A stretch of DNA of 64,000 bases from Sinomonas cellulolyticus (GTDB lineage: Bacteria > Actinomycetota > Actinomycetes > Actinomycetales > Micrococcaceae). Of the stretch, positions 15,001-27,000 are shown piece by piece. The stretch lies in the NCBI RefSeq assembly GCF_014656475.1, contig NZ_BNCM01000008.1, positions 62,001 through 126,000 on the forward strand, read 5' to 3'. Each line of letters begins with the position of its first letter. The first letter of the stretch is position 1. The translations under genes and the position numbers were made by a program. Under the pieces are notes generated by a model that was not told where the DNA came from, ran no database searches, and worked only from the letters and a program-made list of their open reading frames with translations.

Positions 15001-18000
15001 ACGCCCCCACCCACCGCGATCCCGGTCAGGCGCACCCGGGCGAACGACGGGTCGACGGTCGACGGCGTGGAGTCGCCCGCGAGGGTCACGGACGGCTGGA
15101 TCGGGGCCCCGGTCGAGTCGACGTTGAGCCGCGCGGTCACCGTGACGCCGGTGCCGTGGAGCTCGCCGCCGCCGACCGTGTAGGCCTGCAGCGTGGGGCG
15201 GAAGTCGGACGTCGCCGTCGTCGCGCCCGCACTGAAGCCGCCGGCGATGCCGATGCCGCGGCCGTCGGCGATCGCGGTCGCCGACGCGGAGGAGACGAAC
15301 TCGACCGCGCCCGCGCTCGCGCTGACCTTCGCCGAACCGCCCAGGAAGGCCTTGACGGTCGGAGCCGAGGTCGTGGTCTCGGTGACGATGACGAGGTTGA
15401 AGCCGAGGCCCACGCTGATCATGTCGGTGACCGCCCGGGGGGCGGAGGTGAGGCTCGCGGCGACCGACGCCGCGGTCCCGGTGCCGCTGACCGTCACCGT
15501 CGCGGGGTGGCTCGCGTCGGCAGCTGCGCCGTCCGGCCCGACGTAGGCGGCCACCGTGGTCGAGTCCGTCGCGTGGGTCGTGATGAAGGCGCCGGAGGCC
15601 AGGCCGACCGTGATGTTCGAGCCGGACGGCGGGGCGTTCGTGGCCGTCGGGGTGCTCGTGCCGCCCGCGTGGAGCGTGAGGGAGCCCGCGGTGAGGTTGG
15701 CGCCGTCGTCGATGTGGGCGGCGATCGTGCCCGCTGTGGTGGCCTCGAGGTCGACGTACGCGATCGAGACAGCGGCGATGGCGATGTCGACGTTCGTGAC
15801 GGTCGCGGACGCGTTCCGGGACGCCTCGAGGTCCGCCGTGCCCGAGCCGAGCGAGACGGTGCTGCTGGCGCCAACGTAGACCTCGGTCGTGCCGTCGACG
15901 TTCGCGACGGGCGTCGCACCCGTGCCGCTGATGAGGGCCAGTCCGAGCATCTTCGCGGTGCCCGTGGCCTTCGGCGTCGCGGTGGCGACGGCCGTGAGGG
16001 ACCCGGCCACGACCGTGCTGCCGGCGGCGACGTAGGCCCGGGTGGAGCCGTGGATCTGGGCTTCGGGGGTGAACACCTGGACCGAGAGTCCGGCGCCGGA
16101 GGCGCCGCCGGACTCGGCCGTCGCGGTGTCGAACGACGTCGCGGTGAGTGTGACGGCGCCCGAGCCCACGTTCGCCGAGCCGATGCCGGCCTCGGTGGTC
16201 GCGTTGGAGCCGATCTCGGCCTTCGCCGAGGCGATCTGCGCCGCGATCGCTCCCATCGTGATGGCCTTCGTGGTCGCCTCGGCGAGGTTCGTGCTTGCCG
16301 CCGTGGCGCTCGCGGCCGTGCCCGTCGTGGAGGTGCCGTCGAGGCGGATGTCCGTGCCGCCGTCGACCTTCGCGGTCGGGACCGAGACGCCCAGGGCCGC
16401 GAAGCCGCCGGCCCCGAGGACGGTGCTCGCCTCGGCGTGGTTGTCCGAGATCGCGGTGACCTCGACGAGGCCGTTCGCGTGGAGGGCGCCACCGGCCTGC
16501 CCGAGGACCTCGACGTCGCCGCTGGACCCGACCTCGGCGAAGGCCATGCTGCCGTTGCCGGCGAAGCCGAGGCTGCCGCTGACCACGAAGATGTCGGCCG
16601 TGGCGAGGTTCGTGCCGTTCGCGTGGACGCCGATGGCCGCCGCGCCTGGGGTGGACGCGGTCGAGGTGGTCGTGACGGAGCCGTTGATGTGGACCCGCGC
16701 GGCCGAGTTGTCGTGGGCGGCGGCCGCCATGACGCTGAGGGCGGCGACGCCGCCGAGGTTGCCGAGGGTCGCCGCCGCGGTGGCCTTGTTCCCGGCATTG
16801 CGGGTGCCGGCCTCGATGAGGACGGCGCCGCTGCCGCTCAGAGCGGCGCCGGTGCCGATCGTGGCCTCGATCTTCGCCCCCGAGGTGATGTCCGCCGTCG
16901 CGACGCCGCCGGACAGGCCCACGACCGAGACGCCGATGGTCGTCGACGTCGCGTTCGCGGTGTTGTCCGCAAAGGCCTGGACCGTGATGGTGCTGGCGTT
17001 CGACGCCGATCCGTCGGCTTCCGCAGTTGTGTGGCCGGAGATGGTCGCGAACGCGAGCAGGGCCGTGACCTGGACGCCGCCCGCTCCTCCGCCGGGTGCC
17101 GTGGCCGTCGCGGAGTTGCTCGCGGTGGCCTTGACGAGCAACGGTGCGGGGCCGCTGAACATGATCGCCGAGGTGGGGCCCACGAGGGCCTCCATCGAGC
17201 GCGCGTTCGTGACGCGGGCGACCGTGACGGAGACGGCGAGGACGCCGGTCGCGACGTTGAGCGTGCGCGCCGCTGCGGTGTGGACGCCGTCGGCCGTGAC
17301 GCTCAGGCCGCCCGCACCGAGCGTCCCGTGCGCGCCGCTCGACGCCGTCGCGGTGCCGCCGAGCGAGACGAAGGCGAGGTCACCCGCGAAGCCGCCCGCC
17401 ACGCCGGCCTGGAACGCGATGGCCAGGAGGTCGTTGGTCGCGTTGTCGATGACCGAGACCGTGAGGTGCTGGACCGGGCCGAAGGCGCCGACGGCGATGT
17501 TCCCGACCGTGGCGCTCGCACCGCCCGTGACGTTCACGACCGCGGCGGAGACTCCCACGGCGACGGCACCGAGGCCGATGCCAATCGCGTAGCTGTTGGC
17601 GGTCCGCTGGGCGTAGGCGGCGACGTCGATGCCGCCGCCGGCCTGCGTGACGCCCTGCCCGGTGACCGTGCCGATGAGGGTCGAGACGCTCGTGCTCGAG
17701 TCGATGTGCGCGTTCTGGGTGCTGTCGTCGTTGATGACGACGACCTGGGCCCCGATCGCGACGGCGCCCGCGGCCCCGACGAAGCCGACGCCGGTGACGG
17801 TCTCGTCGTCCATACGGGCCTTGACGCTCACCGTGCCGCCCGAGCCGGACCCGGCCCGGACAGTCGCCGTGCCGCCAATGCCCGCGTTCGTGGCGCTCTT
17901 GACGTTGAGCACGAGGATGGAGACGCCGAGGCCGCCGAGGCCCGCCGCACCGGCGCCCGCGACGCCGAGGACGTGCAGCCTGTCGACCGCCCAGACGTTG

Positions 18001-21000
18001 ACGTGGCCGCCCGCGATGACGGTCGCATCGATCGTGGCCGCCGTCCCGCCGGTGGGTGCGGTGCTCAACGCTGCCGAGCCGAGGTTCGCTGTCGGCGCCG
18101 CTCCGGCGATCTTCGAGCTGGCCGCCGAGAGCCGGGAGGCGAGGCGCGCGTTCGTGGCCGATTCGGTGCCCGCGTTGAGGCGCCAGGCGGAGTTGTGCTC
18201 GGGATCGAGGCCGCCGGAGGCGATGTCCGCCGTCGCCGAGTAGGTGTTGCCGTTGTAGGTGACGAGCTGGCCGCTCTGGTAGTTCACGGCGCTGCTCCAC
18301 GGGGCGGCGGAGCCTGCCGACGTCCCGTCGAGGGAGTGGTTCTGGTATCCGCCGCTTCCGCCGCCCTGGGCGGTGCTGCCGGCAGACGTGACGCTGTTGC
18401 CGGCGTCGCCGCTCATCGCATCGGAGGGGCCACGCCAGTGGGCGGTGTCGACCGTCGGGTTGCTCCCGCCGGCCGCGATGTCGTCTGTCGCGGTGTACTG
18501 CGTGCTGCCGTAGGTGACGACGTCGCCCTTCGCATAGGAGTTGGCCGACGACCACGCGTCGCGGAAGTTGCCGCCGTTGCTGTCCTGGTAGGTCGAGGTC
18601 GGGGTCATGCCCACGGTCCACACGGACACCGAGGCGGCCACGCCGACGGCGCCGATGGACAGGCTGACGGCGAAGGTGCTCACGTCCTTGGACGAGAGCG
18701 CGTAGACCTCGACGCTGCCGAGCGCGTTGATGGTGGACGGGCCGTCGATGTGGGCCAGCACGGAGCTGTTGGCCGTTCCGACGTCGACACCGCCGGAGAC
18801 GCCCACGAACCCGCCCGCCGCACCGCCGGCGATCGTGAGGGACTTGAAGCTGTCGGTCGCCGTGACGCTGACGCCCTGGGCCGACGAGGCCCCCGGAGCC
18901 GAGTTGACGGTGCTGTACCCGCCGATCGAGGCGACGGTCGAGGTGGTCAGGAGGGTCACCTGCACGCCGCCCGCGACGCCGACGAACCCGCCGCCGATCG
19001 CCGGGACGAGGCCGAAGATGTCCTCGCTCGAGCCCGCGTGGACGATCACGCCCGAGAAGCTCTGGGTCCCGCCGAGTGTGCCGTCCGGGACGCCGGCCAC
19101 CGGGGTGCCCTGGGCGAGCGCGTCCACGACACTGCCGGCGCCCAGGTACGCCCGGACCTTCTTGTCGAGGGTCGCGACGCCCACCGCTGCGCCGACGCCC
19201 ACGTACCCGCCCGCAAGCGCAACTGTGATGAGGAGGAGCCTCGTGGCATCCGTCGCGGCCACCACGACGTTGTTGCCGGCAGACAGGGCCGCCCCGTTCC
19301 CGGTGCACTCGAACGGGTCCGAACCGCCGGGCGTGCCAGTACAAGCGAAGGTGTGGACCGTGAGCACGGTGACCGCGACCGTGCCGGCCACGCCGACCGT
19401 TCCGCCGCCGGCGCCGAGGGCGAAGGAGAGGACCGTGTCCCGACCGTCCGCCGTGACCGCAATCGAGTTGCGGGCGTTGACCGAGGTGCTTGTGCCGATG
19501 TAGGCGAAGGTGTCGAGGGTGACGACGCGCACCGCGACGGGGATCGAGACGCCGGCGGTGCCGGCAATCGCAAGGGTGAAGGCGATGCCGAGCTGGTAGA
19601 ACTGGTTGGCTGCGGAGACCTGGACCGACTGGCCTGCGTCCGCGCCGGCCACGTTGTCCGCGCACGTCGCCCCGCAGTTGACCTTCGCCTGTGCGCCCAC
19701 GTGCGCGGAGGTGTGCACGGTGACGACGGCGATCGCTCCCGCAAGCGTGACGGCGGCCGTTCCGGAGAAGCCGAGGCCGATGCCGAAGGCGCCAATGCTG
19801 TCCGAGTTGTTCGCGGTGACCGCGACGCCGCGGAAGCCTGGCGTCGTGCCCTCGGCGATGTCGCGCGGGCCCATCGCGCTCGCGTCCCCGGCGGGCGCGT
19901 CGCCCTCGCGGACGAGGCTGTGGGACCTGCCGGTCCAGCCGGTGCCCAGCGTGATGACCACGCCGCCCTTGTCCGCGGGCTTGTCGAGGAGCTGGAACCA
20001 GCCGCCCCCGAGGTCCTTGTAGTAGTACGTGCCGCCGTCGACGAGTCCGCCGATCGGCGCGCCGCCGCCCGAGCTGTAGACGACCGCGTCGTTGTTGCTG
20101 ATCGTGCCGAGCGAGTACGGGAGGCGGATCCGGTTGCCGACGAGGTCCACGGCGTTGTCCGGGTTGAAGCGCGGGGTCTTGTCCTGCGTGACGTTGGCCT
20201 CGTTCGTCTTGAAGAGGCGGTGGCTCTCGCCCGTTCCGCCGGAGAGGACGATCGGCGACCCGGAGAGGTCCGCGGCGGAGAACAGCTGGAAGTGGTTGGC
20301 GTCGATGACCTTGACGTAGTACTGGCCGCCCTGGGCCAGCGGGCTGATCGGGGTCCCGTAGCCGGCGTCGTACTGGACCTGGTCGCCGTCCGCGAAGCCG
20401 TGGGCGTCGACATGGATGGTCGTGCCGCCCGTGATGTCGCTCGGAGCGAAGCGCGGATCGTGCGGCGTGACGGTGTAGGAGCCGCTCGCCACGTCGAGGC
20501 CGCTCGCCCCTGCCCCGCTGACCGCGGCGTAGTTGCCGATCCAGGCGTGCGTCTCCTTCGTGACGACCGGGACGGCGACGGCGGCGCCCACCGCTGCCGT
20601 ACCGCTCGCGGAGATGTTGCCCGCGATGGCGTTGAGGGTGAGTGCCTCGTCGGCGCTGACGCGCACGGTGCCGCCCATGGTCGCGGTGACGCCGTCTGAG
20701 GGGCTCACGCCGTCCTCGAGGTAGGCCTTCGTGGTGACCGTGATGGCGGGGACGGCCGCGTTCACGTTGACCGCCGCGGTGCCGGCGAACCCACCGCCCA
20801 CGGAGATCGAGGTGAGCTTCTCGCTCGAGACCGCGTCCACACTCAGGCTGCCGGTCCCGGAGACGGTGGCGCCGTGGCCGATCCAGGCCTCGGTGTCCTT
20901 GGTGAGGACCTCGACGTCGACGCCGACCCCGACACCCGCCGTGCCGCCCACCGTCAGCACGCCCGCGAGGCTCAGGATCGTTGTCGTGTCCCGGGCGGTC

Positions 21001-24000
21001 AGGGCCGTCGAGGTTCCCTGGGTGACGGTTGACCCGGTGTCGACATGAGCCTTGGTCGTATCGCTCGTGACGTTGACGACGACGGAGCCGGCCACGCCGG
21101 CCGAGTTGCCGCCCGCGCCGCCCACCGCGAGGAAGAGGTTGTCGGCATCCTGGGTCGCGGACACGGCCAGGCCGGTGCCGCCGGCGTGGATCGTGCTGCC
21201 CGCGCCGACGGACGCCTCGACGGTCGAGTCGCGGACCACGATGACGGCCGAGGCGCCGACGCCGGCCGAGCCGCCGCCGACCGCGATGTTGCCGGCCGCG
21301 AGGTTGACGGTGCCGGTCTTCGACGCCGTGACGGCCACTCCGCCGCTGCCCGTCACCGAGGCGGCGGCTCCGATACTCGCAAGGACCTTCGGCGAGGAGC
21401 CGCCCTGGTTGAGCACGACGACGACGACCGCGCCCGTCACGGACGCCGAGTTGAGCGACGCGCCGCCGGCCACGGAGACCTCGGTCAGGGTCTCGACCGA
21501 CTCCGCGTCCACGGTGACCATGCCGCCCGCGGACACCAGTGCGCCGTCGCCGATCCGTGCCAGGACATTGATGTTGAACACATCCACGATGACGGTCAGG
21601 CCGACGGCCGCCGAACTCTTGGACAGCGAGAGCGCGCCCGCGACGTCGATGAGCGTCAGGTTGCTCGTGGCCCTGACCGTGAGCGTCTGCCCCGGGCCGC
21701 CGAGGCCGATCGTCTGGTTGACCTTCGTGCCGGCGCCGAGGTAGCTCTGGGTGTCGATCGAGAAGATCTGGATGATGAACGAGCCGGACACGGCGGCGCC
21801 GCCGTTGCTCGCGCCGCCGCCAGCGGCCACGTTCGTGGCGGACGGGAGGGTGATCTTGCCCTTGAGCGGCGTCTCGGGCTCCTGGCCGGCGAGGCTTGCG
21901 GCAGAGGTCACCGAGATCGCCCCGGACGCGTCGAGCGAGGTCGGGGTGAGGGCCGTCGAGTCGACGGCGGCCTTGGTGGTGATCTCGGCGTAGTCCACGG
22001 CGATCGCGCCGCCGATCGCGGTGCCGTTGCCCTTCGAGAATCCCCCTGACAGGGCGATGCTCTGGAAGATGACAGCGTCGGCGGCCGAGACCGTGATCCC
22101 GCCGGCTGGCGCGGAGATCGCGGCGCCCGCGCCAACTGAGGCCGTGGTGGTGAGCAGCAGGATCTGGACGGCGGCCGACGCCGCGACGCCCGCGGTGTTG
22201 TTGCCGGCCCCGGCGGAGATGCCCCAGATGATGAACGTGCTGTGCTTCGCGTCCGGGGTCCCGGCCACGACGCTCACGCCGGTCTGCCCGGTGACGTGCG
22301 CGCCCGCGCCGATCGACGCCGTGGTGGTGAGGACCTGGACGTTGAGGCCGATCGCGGCGCCCACGCCCGTGTCCTTCTGCAGGTCGATCGCGCTGCCCGT
22401 GCCGCGCGCGGCGGCTTCGGCCAGCATGAGGCCCTGGACGGTCACGGCCCCCGTGGTCGCGACGACGGTCACGTTCGGGGCGATGCTGCCGCTCGTGGTG
22501 GCCACGACCCAGTTGACGCCGATTGCCGCCGCCACACCCGTCCCGCCGCCCGAGCTGCCGGACTGCGAGCTGGACTGGCTGTTCGCGCCGGTCGCGCCGT
22601 TGGAGCCGTTCGTGCCGCCCGAGGAGGACGGCATCCCGGCGGTCGAGCCCTTCGTGGACTGCGTGTTCGGGTTGCTGCCGTTGGCCTGCTCGTTGGCCTT
22701 CGCGTCGCCGCTCTTCGTCTCCGAGTCGCTCGAGCCCTTCGCGCTCGCGACCGACTTCGCCTCGCTCGTCATCTCCGAGGAGGCGAGCACGTCGACCGAG
22801 GCGGCCGTGACGTCCCGGGCGATCGTCGCCGTCGTGCTCCAGCCGACCACGGCGTTGACGGCCACGTCGATGCCGACGGCGGTGCTCTTGCCGGCCGCCT
22901 CGGCGTTGCCCTCCGTGGCGATACGGTTCACGTGGGTCGCATGCACGACCACCGCGCCGGTGCCGCCGGCAGAGGCAGCGTAGCCCGTGCCGCCAGACGC
23001 GGGGGTCCCCAGGCGGGCCTCGACGGTGTCGCCGACGCTCACGACGAGCGCGACGACCGGGGTGACCGCCGTGCCGCCCGCGGTGCCGCCCTCGGCGGTG
23101 GTGGGAAGCTCGCGGAAGCCCATCGCGTCGATGGTGAGGGACGTGCCGCCCGTAAGGGTCGCACCGTCCTCGGCCCCGGCGCGCACCGAGCTGCCCGGAA
23201 GGACCGTGAGGGCAACAGAGGCGCCGACGCCGGTTGCGGAGCCCACCTCCGCCTTGGACGTCGCCTTCGCGAGGTCGTAGGAGTTCGCGAGCGCGGTCAT
23301 CGAGGCGGCGGCGCTCGTGAGGGTCGCCGAAGCCCCGGCCTGCAGGAGGGCCGTGGTGTGCTCGGTGACGATGTTGATCGCAATCGCGCCCGCGATGCCC
23401 ACCGAGTCCGCCTTGCCGACTCCCGCATAGGCCGTGGCCGTGGCCTCGTGCTCCCAGAGCCGGAAGACCTGGCCGTCTGCCGGGCTCTCGGGGAGGTGGT
23501 CGCCGTCGGTGACGGTGGCCGAGGAGGCGACCCACGTGTGGCTCGCGGTGCGCTTGTAGAGGCCGCCCGCGTTGGAGCCGTCCTGCTGGATCAGCTGGAA
23601 GAGCGTGTCCTTCGCGGTCGTGTCCGCCGGCAGGGCGTCGAAGTCGTCATACGCGTCCTTCGTGACGAACGACCAGGAGGAGCCGCCGGTGCTGTACTTC
23701 CAGACGCTGCCGATCGGGTGGCCGTCCTTGGGCGCCATGAGCACGAAGAGCGTTCCGTCAGCCGGGGAGGAGGGGAGCGTGGTGCCCGAGGCGATCGACG
23801 CACCGGCGTCGGTCTGGAGGACCCACTTCGCGCTGGTGCCGTCGTACTTGTAGATGCCCGCGTTGTTGCTGCTCGTCTTGGCCTTCGCGGCAGCGAGGTC
23901 CCCGTCCGAGGGGCCGGGGAGCTGCTTGCCGGAGTCGATGGTCTTCCACACTCCATCCGCCGCGCTCCAGACCCGCAGGACGTCGCCCGCGCCGCCCGGG

Positions 24001-27000
24001 GTCATGCCGGCCGAGAGGATCAGCCCAGTGGCGGTGATCGTCGCGGTGCCCGTGAGTGCCGTGTTGGTGATGTCCACCTTGTTGACCGAGACGCCGGCCC
24101 CGATGCCGACGCTCGCGTCCGCGGTCGTGTCGCCGCGGGCGGTCGCGCGGGCGTCCGTGTTCGCGGTGGACTTGAGCGTCACGACGGCGCCGGAGGAGAT
24201 GACGACGCCGTCACCGAACCATGCGCGGGAGGTGGTCGTGACGACGTTGATGGCCACGGCGGCCGCTACGGAGACGGAGGCACCGCTGTTCTCGTTGCTT
24301 GCGGCCTTCGGGGTGGACGAGGTGCCGGTGGTCTTGCCGTTGCTGTTGTCGGCCTGCGTCTGCTTCGCGGCGCCGAGCTTGGAATCGGCCTTCTGGTTGA
24401 CGTCGGTGCCGGAGGAGTCCTTGCCGTTCGCGCCCGAGGTCGTCTGTCCCTCGGCGCCCTCGGCGGCGGCCTCGGCCGTCGTCGTGGTGGCGGAGGTCCC
24501 CAGGGCCCAGAAGGAGACGGAGCTCGTGCCGCCCGTGGCGGTGATGCTGCGGGCGCTGCCGGAGTCGACGGCGTCGTCGACGATGGCGAGCGCGAGGGAG
24601 ATGCCGAAGCCGGCGGAGGAGCCGACCGTCGTGTCGCCCTTGGCGATGGTCGTGGTGGTCGCGTTCTGGGTCGCGGTGGCCTGGACGGCGCCGCCCGCGG
24701 TGAGAGCGCTCGCACTGGCCCCTACGGAAGCGCTCGTGCGCAGCGTCGCGATGGTGACGGCGACGGCGGGGGTGACGGTCACGCTTCCGCCCTTGCCGCC
24801 CGCGTCGACCTCGTTGTCGACCACGCTCTCGGTGGTGGCCTTGATCGTCACGGTCCCGGCACCGGTGAGCGGGGGTCCGCGGGTCGGGTCGGCGACCTGG
24901 TCGATGCCCGCGTACACCGTGTCGTTGACGAGGTTGATGCCCACCGAGGCACCGATGCCGACCGTCCCGGAGCCCTCCTGCTTGGCCTTGGCCTTGGTCG
25001 TGCTGCTCGAGGCTGAGCCAGCCGTCATGCTCGCTGCGCCGCCCAAGAGCTGGACGGTGCCCGTCGGAGCGGCCGGGAGGTTCGTCGTCGCGTCCGCGTG
25101 GACGGTCGCCACCGTCGTGAGGTTGACGACGTTGAGGGCGAAGGCCCCCGCGAGCCCCAGCGTCCCGGAGGTCCCCGAGGCGCCAGCCGTGGCGCTGGCA
25201 GTGATGGTGTGCTGCGTGTTCGATGCCCCGAGGGTCCGCGTGGTCGCGCTCAGGGTCAGGCCCTGCGCCGTGAGCTGGGACCCGATGCCGAGGCTCGCCT
25301 CGTTCCGGACGGTCACGAGGTTGATCGCGACGGCGGCGCCTATGCCCACGCTCGAGCTGTTGCTCGACGAACCGTCCGCCGTGGCCGAGGCGTCCGTGTG
25401 GTTGGTGGTCGTGAAGCTCGCGGTGCCGCCGTTGACGATGAGCGAGACTCCCGGAGCGAGGAGCGCGGTCGTCGTGGAGGTCACGAGGTTGATCGCGACG
25501 GCCGCCGCGACGGTCACATTGGTGCCGCCCGAATCCTGCTTGGTGCTCGGGGTGGAGGAGCTCGAGGTGGTCTTGCCGCCGCTGTTGGCCGACTGGAGTC
25601 CCTTGGCCGTGGCGAGCGAGGCATCGCCCTTCTGGTTCACGTCCTTGCCCGAGGAGTCCTTCCCGGTGCCGCCCTGCTCGCCCTCCGCGCCGGCGGCGCT
25701 CGCCGTAGCGGTCGAGGAGGACTGCGAGACGCTGTCCGCGGCGAAGGAGACGTTCGCGCCCGCCGTCGTGTTGCGGTAGAGCGAGGAGTCCACGACGTGG
25801 TCTGCGATGGTCAGTGCGAGTGCGAGGCCCAGCCCGAGCGTCGAGCCGCCCGAGGAGGCGCCCTTGGCCGTATCGACTATCGTCGCAGTCTGGTCCGCGT
25901 GCGCCGTGATCCCGCCCGCGAGGCTGAGCGCCGGGCCGGCCAGGATGCTCGCGGTCGTGGCCACCTCGCTGATCGTGAGGGCGAGCGACGCCGCGAGGGA
26001 GAGGGTCGTCTGGCCTGTGGCCTTGGCGCCGCCCTCGGCGTCGGTGGTCGCCTTGTCGCTGTTCACCGCGGTCATCGAGAGGGCATGGCCGTTCGTGAGC
26101 GTCGCGCCCGCGGCAATCGTGCCCGCGACCGTGTCATTGATGAGGTTGAGTGCGACCGACGCGCCAAGACCGAGCGTGCCGCCCGTGATGTTCGTCGCGG
26201 CCGTCGCCTTCGCGATGTTCTCGGTGGCCGAGCCCGCGGTGATGGTCATGTCGGCGGTGGTCGGCAGCCCGCCAGGCAGAACCAGCGTCCCCGCGAGCGA
26301 GGCAGTCACGCTGACGTTGACGAGGTTGAGTGCGAACGAGCCCGCGAGGCCGATGTCGCTGCCCGCCGTCGCGCCCGACTTCGCCTCGGCGTCGAACGAG
26401 TTGATGCTGTCCGTGCCGACCACGCGCTCGGTGGCCGAGAGGACGAGCGAGCCGACGTTCGCGGTCGCGCCCGCCATGACGCTCGCGAGGACCGTGGCAT
26501 TGGCCAGGTTGATCGCGACCGCGGCGCCGATGCCAGCGCCGGACGGCGACGTCGCCGAGCCGTCGGCTGTCGCCTTCGCGTCCGTGTTGGCCGCCGCAGC
26601 GAACGTCGCCTTGCCGGCGGTGGCGAGGGTGAAGCCTGCAGCGAGGACGGACGTCACGGTCTGCGTCGAGAGCGTCACGGAGATCGCCGCGGCCACGGCA
26701 ATCGAGCCGGAGCCGCCCGAGGAGCTGTCCGTCGTCGCCTTGGGCGAGGTCGGGGCCGTCGTCGTCTTGCTGCTGTTCGCGTTCTGGAGGCCCGCCGCCG
26801 TGCCCGAGGTCGCATCGGCCTTGCCGTTGACGTCCTTGCCGGACGTGTCCGAGCCCGTGCCCTTCGCGCCGGCCGCGCTTGCGATCGAGGCGTCGGAGAC
26901 CTGGGAAGTGCCCTCGGCGAGGAAGCCGACGTCGGCACCGGCGGTCAGTGAGCGGTCAAGCGAGGAGTCGACCGTGTGGTTCGCGATCGTGAGGGCCAGC

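Noticed and set aside
63..20699. Very long plus-strand open frames opposite the giant gene (for example 63-6983 and 14718-20699)
   Set aside because: Their translations are Arg/Val/Gly/Ala/Asp-rich with no family features and are explained by GC-biased codons of the minus-strand gene, whose frame is open throughout and encodes recognisable domains.
4456..23535. Long minus-strand frames in other phases (for example 4456-8148 and 17380-23535)
   Set aside because: They are Arg/Gly/His-rich shadows. The true frame (codons with lowest coordinate divisible by 3) reads the HELGH, RTX and CBM-like motifs continuously.
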